Below are positions 57,361-64,000 of a DNA stretch of 64,000 bases, one piece after another. This DNA comes from Eucommia ulmoides (Eukaryota; Streptophyta; Magnoliopsida; Garryales; Eucommiaceae): assembly GCA_016647705.1 (NCBI GenBank), contig CM028335.1, positions 39,996,712 through 40,060,711 of the forward strand, written 5' to 3'. The translations under genes were made by a program, and so were the position numbers. Below the pieces are notes generated by a model. It worked only from the letters and a program-made list of their open reading frames with translations, had not been told where the DNA came from and ran no database searches. Each line of letters begins with the position of its first letter. Positions within the stretch are counted from its first letter, which is position 1.

Positions 57361-60300
57361 TGTTAATCCCGAGATTTTAATGAACAATTAAAAGTTGATA
57401 TTTTTTGTGGAACTAATGTGTTTATTGGGTGTTTCAGAAAAAGAGTTCCAGTTATTGATTATATCATGAAGAAAATATCAAGGGTGAAAATATGGACAAT
57501 GAACAAATGAAAAGTGTTGAAGATCTTAAAGAAATTAGGTGAAAACTACTCAATACTTTTATACTCTTAATGCAACCCGAATTAAGATCACACACGACAC
57601 TATTAAATGAGTTATATTTTTGTGTGTTGATATGTTGAATTTTAGGATCCTAATTAGTGATTAAATATGTGCTCCTTATTTGAAATTAAAAATTAAAATT
57701 GACCTAAGTGAAAATCATATTTAAAGTTAAAATTTAGGGTTAATTCAGTCAACTGAGAAAAGCAATAGGCTAACTGATGAGTGGTTTATTTACCAACAAA
57801 TCAATTACTTTTAGATTCAAATATTTGTGTGTTTTCAAGCATTTTTGTTAGTTTAATGTGTTTTTGTATTGTTTTATTGGTTTTTGAATAAATGGGTGAA
57901 AATAGTAAAAGTCAGTACAGGTATAATAATTTCAAGGCCAATTTTGAACACTATTCAATTAGATTTTGGAAAAACTCAAAACATGAAAGTTGTATATATA
58001 TGTCTTAGCTTTCCATTGGTTTTTGCATCACCTCAATTGGAGTTCAAACAATAAAGTTACAGCCAAAAGAAGAAAGAGTGTCACCACTTCAACGGTGAAA
58101 CCACTACTGTAGCGGTCATCCTGCAAAAACTTTATTGACTTCCCACCACTGTAGCGGTGATCCCACGACTGCAGTGGTCCGACAGCAGCTAGAATAGATA
58201 TTTTGGGATATTTTCTTGATATTTTGGATCCCATATGTACTGCCTCTTGCTCCCACACATAAAGAAGACGTTTTTGGGAGTGTTCTTGAGAGCTCCAAGA
58301 CCATACCAAGCTTGAGGATCACAAATTCAAGAAGAGAAAACAATATCGGAGTGGAAATCACAGACGCGGAATCACCCGTTCGTTAGATAACGACTATTCT
58401 CCCATGCTTTACTCTTTATTTATTAAACTCTTGTTGGTAGTTGATGATGTATGTATTATTGAATATTGGGCTATGGCCATGTGTAGATAAATATCTATTA
58501 TCTAGGGAGTGATTCGTTTATAAAAATGTTGTTTGGTTGAATCTATGTTTCATTAATGGTTATTCATGTTTATCCAATTGTGTTTACCATTTTATTACAA
58601 TATTGATATGTTTGTTATGATATTAGGGTTGATTTTGAGAATACGGAATTTGACACTCGAGAGAGGTAACCCTAGATTCGAACTACGGTTTAAACACAAC
58701 GTGACGATCTGATGACCCGAGAGGGCATTAGAAAGTATGAAATTCATGAGGTTGGGGCGAAACTCATATGATCAAGTGTCATATAGACGCTCGAGTGGGA
58801 CTTCGGCGTTGACGCGAAGTCACATATTCATTCACTTTACACTCGAGAGAGGTAGTGAGTGAAATTTTGATACCTAGATTGTCGGATAATGTGAATATCG
58901 TTAATGTAAACTAGATTGAATTGAACTCGTTTAAATGAATGGAGTTAATCCCTAGATAATTTACTCCCTTAAACGTCACTATTAGTATATTAGATTAAGT
59001 AGTTTAATTAGTTTAGTATATTATTATATAAACAAAAATATAAATTGAGTTGCCTAGATAAAGTTAGGTTATGACAATCGCAGTACTCAACGGCCATCTA
59101 ATCCAATCCCTGTGGATACAACAATCCTTTCTCTTCCCACTCTACTAAAACTTGACCCATACATTTGTTGTAAAATTAGCGACATAATTTCACGCTACCA
59201 CTAACTAGATCAAACGTTGAGTTTTGGAGTAGAAATTGGTAAAGGAATCGACTAACCAACATCAATCGGTCAACTAATCAGAAAATGATTGGTTAATTGA
59301 TTGAAACAATGAGGTTTCGGAGCAAAAAGTGTAAAACTTGCATCAATCGATCAACCGACCAAGAAAGGTAGATCAACTGATGGGCGTAGTGGAATGGCAA
59401 GTGAACTCCCTGAACCAATCGGTTAATCGATTGGAAGGCAATCGGTCAACTAATTATGCTAGGTTTTGGTAGGGAAAACTCTCTGAACCAATTGGTCAAC
59501 TGACTGGGTATTTCATTTGGCCTGGCTTACACGTTGTATCAATCGGTCAACCGATAGCCTGGGATTGGTCAACCGACTATTTCAATTGAGATTTCTGAAT
59601 CTTCATTTTCTAGTAAAAAACTAGTTATTTTTTATGATTCCAAGGGAAAAATTCGGGGGATCTAATCTTGTTAAAGATATGGTCCATATGTTTTAAACTT
59701 ATACTGATTTAGTTCACATATTAAATGATTATCTCAATTAGGTTAGTTAAATACTTCTTATGTTTGTGATTGATAATTGAGAAATATTTTATGGACTTAT
59801 TTGAGAGTTTTGAAAGTTATTTTAAGTGAAATATCCCAAAATTGAAAGAGATTGCTATATAGGGTCTAAGAGTGCCTTTTAGAGGCAAATCTTTTGAAAA
59901 GTAGCAATTAGAGGGCTTGATATTGGTCTATATAATTAGACCTACGGGATTGTGATAAAAAATAATCAAGAACAACAGTTCCTAAGATTTTCTAAGAGTT
60001 ATCATTCTACTGAGATTCATTCAAGAGAGATATTGTGTTACGTTCTTAATCTAAAACGCTAATTGTTTTGGCGTCACCGATTTGTGCTGTCTTGCGATTC
60101 TATTTACATTTTTCTTATTTTCCTGGTGAAATCTTTCCAAGTTATTGTTCTTATTTGTGATTTCATATTATTTTTGATTGCTTGGATTTAAGATCGTTTT
60201 CAAATTTAAGAGAATAAAAATATTTTTAAAACGATTTTGTGTGATTATCTGATTATGTGCTATAATTTGTGCTATCCACATTTGTTATTAATTAGATATT

Positions 60301-61054
60301 ATTTTGCCTCACAATTGAATCTATAAATTAGTAAATTTTAGGACATGAATTGAGTATAACTGTATTGAGGTGGTAGAAGCTCATTGTGGGAAGAAACTCA
60401 TTATTTTTTCGTATTTGTGAGTTTAAGTGGATTAGACACGATTGGGTCGGTGTCTAGTTTGGGTAGCTAGGTTTCAATCTTTTCTGGTGAAAAAGTTTGA
60501 GGTTTGATCTTTATCCTAAAATATAAAAAGGTTAAGTTATTTTTTTTCCCTTAAAAAGAACTAGGTCGTGATTCTTCTTGAATTGAATTGAGTGAATTGT
60601 AAATGTTTCATCCTTACCTGTGAAAATGATACTTGTGAGAATTGTGAGGTTTGATCTTTATCCTGTAAAATGATTATGTTTGATCTTTAGCCTGTAAAAG
60701 GATTAGATTAGACTTTAGCCTGGTAAAAAGATAAGGTTCTTTCTTAACTTGTGAAAAGGAAAATTGTATGGGTTTGATTCCTACCTGGTAAAGAGATCAA
60801 GGGTTTAGTGGTTGCGAATCTCCGTAGAGCTCAAGAGATTGGATTAGGCAAGACTAGCTTGAAAACCATAATCTATCTTGGTGTGCTGCTTTGTTATTAC
60901 TTTTATCATATTCTGTTTGGATGTGCACTTAGAATATAAACACTTATCTGCTGTATAACAAAGATAATAATTTATTTAGAATAAATTGATTATTCGATAA
61001 TTTAAGTGTTGAAAGATTAATTATTTAAATTTTTATAACTCTTTCAATTAGACA
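57361..61054 (+). mobile_element. SIRE-like copia LTR, split by an Athila-like solo LTR
   Basis: Seen: starts TGTTAATCCCGAGATTTT and runs, apart from an insertion at 57775-59200 and one copy of CTAAC, for about 2.26 kb, close to the 2254 bp LTR at 5074-7327 (reverse). Shared blocks: CTCTTAATGCAACCCGAATTA (57567), GATTCCAAGGGAAAA (59636), a cluster of ATCGGTCAACCGAT palindromes (59240-59590) and repeated TTTAGCCTG(G)TAAAA segments (60650-60800). The right end is set at TTAGACA (61054) by analogy and could be off by tens of bases. No internal element DNA is recognised next to it, so it is probably a solo LTR; no duplication was confirmed. Confidence 0.68.
57775..59200 (+). mobile_element. solo LTR of the Athila-like family
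   Basis: Seen: TGATGAGTGG to CACGCTACCA, 1426 bp, with a perfect duplication CTAAC (57770-57774 and 59201-59205). It matches the LTRs at 41279 and 45430, including the GCTGCAGCGGTG-type palindromes (58080-58190), AGGTAACCC(T/C)AGATTCG (58663) and CATATTCATTCACTTTACACTC (58822). More diverged from those two than they are from each other. Inserted in the SIRE-like LTR, next to its palindrome cluster. Confidence 0.88.
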
Positions 61055-62720
61055 ATTGTTTAAGTTATATATAGCGGCATTTTGGTTGTGTTATATTTTC
61101 AATTTGTAGTTGGTATTTTTTTATTTTTTTGTTTTTTACGTTTAATTTCTTCTTTTTGTGTATTTTATTTTCATTTTATTACTGTTTTTTTTTTTTTTTT
61201 TGGCTTGTTTTCCACTACTCAATATATTTTTTTTGTTCCTTATTTTCTATTTTTTCATTTTATTTTTTTTTTTGTTTTTTTTTTTTTTTTTTTGCTTTTG
61301 GTTTCTATTATATGCTACAGACTTATAGAAAATGAAAATATTAAATATAAAAAGGTTAAATGTAACTACAATCAAATTTCAAAGGTAAACCTTATAATAT
61401 TTTATTATTCAATATATTTTTTTTTTCTTTATTTTCAATTTTTCATTTATTTTTTTGTTTTATTTTTTTATTTTTCGTTTTCGGTATCTATTATATACTA
61501 CGAACTAATAGAAAATGAAAATATTAAATATTAAGAGGTAAAATGTAACTACAATCAAATTTTAAAGGTGAAATCTGTAATATTTTATTTGAAAATTGAA
61601 CACATAAATTGAGAGATGATTATTCATCGTGGAGTATATGAATATTAAAACATTATAAAGTATAAGTCAATTACGCTCGAATTTTAAAAGTAAAATCAAT
61701 AATTTACTCAATTTGAAAATTGAGGTGATTAATTGAAACGCCAATCTAGGTTTCATTCTTTAAATTTGAGAATTAATTGAAAACTAAAATATAATGAAAA
61801 CTACAAGAATAAAAAGTGTAGTCATAATGTTAAAATTATGACTATTAGAAAATAAGATCAATTAATTATACTAAAAATGATATATTTCGGGCTAATTTGA
61901 AAATATTAAGAAGATAAGAACAATATATATTTTAGAGTAATATGTAAATATTAAAACTTAAGGTGAAAAATGTAAATATGTTTAAACTTTTTTTGAAATT
62001 TTAACTAAAAAAACATAAAACTTGCAAAAAGAAAAGGAGGACAAAATTGACCAAAATATTACAAATTTGCCATCAAGAACACCTCTCTCTCTCTCTTTTA
62101 TATATATTATAAAGTTTGTAGGTCTTGCATCTTAACCATTGAATCAAATTAATCTTGATCGTCCATTGCTAAAGTCAAGTTCTATATGAAGGGAGGAAAG
62201 CTTAAATTTATACATTTCATAGTTATTTTTTTCCAAATTTGGGTCTTTTTCTATTATTTTTTTCCCTTTCTATTTAATTCTTTCACTAATAATAGAGTTA
62301 GATAGATTTACTTTGTGCTTCTAATGTGGTGAAACTACTCTAACGCAACACAGTTCGTGGGAAAAACATTAACCTTTGAGATGGAATGGAAGTGTACAAC
62401 TTTTATTGGGCCAAATATTGGAGATATTTGCATCCCAATCAGACGGAGTATTAAGAACTCTTTGGAGGAATAACATTCAACCCACTCTAACTAAATAGTG
62501 AATAAATACAATTCTATTTTTATTTACGACGAAGAGTAAAATGGTTCGCATTCGTATTTGGGGTTAAAGACGGATCGAACTCGAAATTGAAATCCGTTCC
62601 TCAAGTAGGCTGAAACCATATGTTCATCCTCCAATAGCTGCCTTAATTCTTCCCCAAGCTCTCTTCAACTAAATCAACTTAAACCTTGAGCTCATTATAA
62701 CAAGCAATTCCTGCCAAAAT
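61055..62720. other. AT-rich DNA upstream of the villin-like gene
   Basis: Holds T-rich runs (61180-61300), a direct duplication (61215-61590), a short (CT)n tract (62084-62097) and a TATATATATTATAAAG stretch (62098-62113) of unknown nature. 62280-62720 has a more balanced composition and probably holds the promoter and 5' untranslated region of the gene that starts at 62721; I could not fix a TATA box or transcription start. Confidence 0.45.
61215..61590 (+). repeat. tandem direct duplication, two units of about 185 bp
   Basis: Both units run from ACT/ATT-CAATATATTTTTTTT through GGT(T/A)TCTATTATAT(G/A)CTAC, ACTTATAGAAAATGAAAATATT or its close match, to AATGTAACTACAATCAAATTT. The open stretch at 61082-61534 is only T-rich sequence. 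Confidence 0.8.
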
Positions 62721-64000
62721 ATGGACGAGAACTACCTCTACACCGGCGGTAAGGTACGGTAATCTCTATCCTTTATTATTTTCTTAATCAATTAGCTATG
62801 ATTTGCATTTTATTTTGGATCAACTACACATGATCAATGCTTCTAATTTTTAAATCCATGACTTTTGGTGGATTAAAACAATATATTTTTGTAATTTTAT
62901 CTTTTTCATTTCTATGGTGCTTTTGTTTGTGTGTGTTTGGAGTTTGGAAGTTTCTTCCATATCCTTTCTTTTCTATTAATATTTTGTTTTATCTATTACT
63001 TATCGATATTAATATTTTGTTTTACTATTTAGAAAGATATGTCACCTATTGTACTTAGTAAGCTTCACTATGATTGCGCTCTGCTATACAGGTGACTACA
63101 GGTGATAAAAATAAACACGCAATGAATCGAAATTGAGTTCCCAGTTGAGCCTCCTTAATTTTCAATAAGATCCCAATTGAATTTACTTTGAGTTGTATTG
63201 AATATATCATTTTGTGTAGATTATGTGGTAATATATCATTTTTAGCTTTGAACCTATTCAGTGCAAGTTTATGATATATCAATTATACAACTTGGTTGAC
63301 ATTCAGCCTTGTATCATTTTCTTAGTTCTATTGTCTATATTCAGGGACCTTCTTCTCTTATCATCACGCCAAATTTTTAGAAGGAAAAATAAAGTTAGAA
63401 AACTGTATGGTTGTTTCAATGAGAGATTTGGATCTAGCTTTTTAAGGAGCGGGACAGAAGGCGTACCCTTTGTCTTAAAGTGTTCTGCATATGGGCATTA
63501 TTTTCATCGGATCATCAGCATTAGTTTCATCAAATCACTGTACAAAAAAAAAAAAAAAAAAAAGGTAAAGATGACACCTACTCAGCTAGCCAAGGACTTT
63601 AACTCAATGGTTGTGTACTGCCACTTAGTGGGGGAAGGTCAGGGGTTCGAGTCGGTAGAGCATTATTAAACTCCAGAAAGTTAAAAATAAATAAAAAAAA
63701 TAAAAAAATAAAAAATAAAGATCTTACCGAGCTACCATCCCATTATGTACTTGCATATATTAAATTCTTTAAACCTTCATTTCTCATGTATGACTGTTTT
63801 TATTTTTACTTCTTGACCCAATATAGTGGACTTGAAATATGGCGAATTGAAAATTTTCGTCCGATGCCTGTATCGAAGTCTACCTATGGAAAAACAATTA
63901 TGGGCGACTCCTATGTGATTTTAAAGGTCGGCATTCTGATTCTGATCTATTTAATCCATTATTTGTTCCTCAAAGTTAAACTTGTATGATTATGAATGTT
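62721..64000 (+). CDS. villin-like (gelsolin-repeat) actin-binding protein, 5' part of gene
   Basis: Seen: an exon at 63827-63926 encodes GLEIWRIENF and SKSTYGKTIMGDSYVILK, the start of the first gelsolin repeat, bounded by AG|T and AAG|GTCGGC. A proposed first exon (62721-62758) starts ATGGACGAGAAC and ends CG|GTAATC; joined to the second exon it stays in frame (a split Arg codon), giving MDENYLYTGGKVR before GLEIW. Intron 1 (62759-63826) would be 1068 bp. The gene continues beyond the window. Known: plant villins bundle, cap and sever actin filaments in the cytoplasm; most begin with a 20-residue segment ending FQGAGQK before the G-x-EIWRIENF block, so this N-terminus is unusually short. 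Two other donors lie nearby (62749, 62754) but break the frame or its phase. Exon 1 is the less certain part. Confidence 0.78.
63573..63715 (+). mobile_element. tRNA-derived SINE in villin-like intron 1
   Basis: Seen: a region with a pol III A-box-like TAGCCAAGG...CTCAATGG (63587-63610), a B box GGTTCGAGTC (63644-63653) 34 bp later, and an A-rich tail (63680-63715). The sequence TAAAGAT occurs before (63566-63572) and after (63716-63722) and may be the target-site duplication. A run of 20 A just upstream (63544-63563) could be the tail of another insertion. Known: this spacing of boxes defines tRNA-derived SINEs. Confidence 0.75.
63827..63926 (+). other. villin-like exon 2 (gelsolin repeat 1 start)
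   Basis: 100 bp: the first base completes a codon, followed by 33 codons. Residues match the plant villin block G(L/I/T)EIWRIENF(x)P(x)P(x)(P/S)KS...GDSY(I/V)(V/I)L(K/Q) with few changes. Both splice sites follow the AG/GT rule. Confidence 0.88.

Noticed and set aside
61082-61534. 150 aa open stretch, Phe-rich, looking like a membrane protein
   Set aside because: It is a translation of T-rich simple sequence spanning a tandem duplication; no start context, no similarity.
63271-63669. 132 aa open stretch as an extra villin exon
   Set aside because: It spans an A20 run and the SINE, has no villin similarity, and is not needed for the in-frame join of exons 1 and 2.

Overview
This window is plant nuclear DNA, very probably from a eudicot. 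It is AT-rich, dense in microsatellites and homopolymer runs, and made mostly of nested transposable elements of plant lineages: Ty1/copia SIRE-type, Ty3/gypsy Tat/Ogre-, Tekay- and Athila-type, an L1 LINE, an RTE LINE, a tRNA-derived SINE and a gene-capturing Mutator-like element. I see no rRNA, tRNA, CRISPR, plasmid or prokaryotic operon signal. The only convincing host gene is the 5' end of a villin-like actin-binding protein gene at the right edge (62721 to beyond 63926).

Layout. 1-7327: two broken SIRE-type copia copies on the minus strand, with a Tat-type LTR fragment between them. 7783-9664: a Pack-MULE with doubled terminal inverted repeats, carrying a piece of a PPR protein gene. 9674-12168: non-coding tandem repeats of a plus-oriented Tat element. 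12169-29411: a minus-oriented Tat/Ogre element (3' LTR, repeat-rich tail, integrase and RT pieces) split by a 9.4 kb Tekay chromovirus (19108-28495) with a perfect target-site duplication. 29412-30058: a 5'-truncated RTE LINE. 30430-37670: Tat LTR pieces, one split by a 4977 bp GC-rich non-autonomous LTR element (31870-36846). 39353-47909: a solo Tat LTR with perfect TSD, split by an Athila-like gag-only element (41279-46703) with its own perfect TSD. 48481-50530: an old copia remnant. 51335-56830: a near full-length dead L1 LINE with a 53-base A run in its RT. 57361-61054: a SIRE-type LTR split by a solo LTR of the same Athila-like family (57775-59200). 61055-62720: AT-rich DNA leading to the villin-like gene.

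The genes do not act together as a pathway. What the window records is an insertion history, readable from exact target-site duplications: ACTTC, GACTC, CCAAC, ATTGG and CTAAC. By eye the Tekay element is the youngest dated insertion (LTRs about 3-5 % apart), the Athila-like element is intermediate (about 8-10 %) and the GC-rich element oldest (about 12-15 %). I found no convincing new host system. The most unusual signals are an array of UUCG-capped hairpins in both Tekay LTRs, clusters of short perfect palindromes inside LTRs of two unrelated lineages, and the double-TIR Pack-MULE with its PPR fragment. Divergences, ages and lineage names are hand estimates from motifs; no alignment or database search was run.
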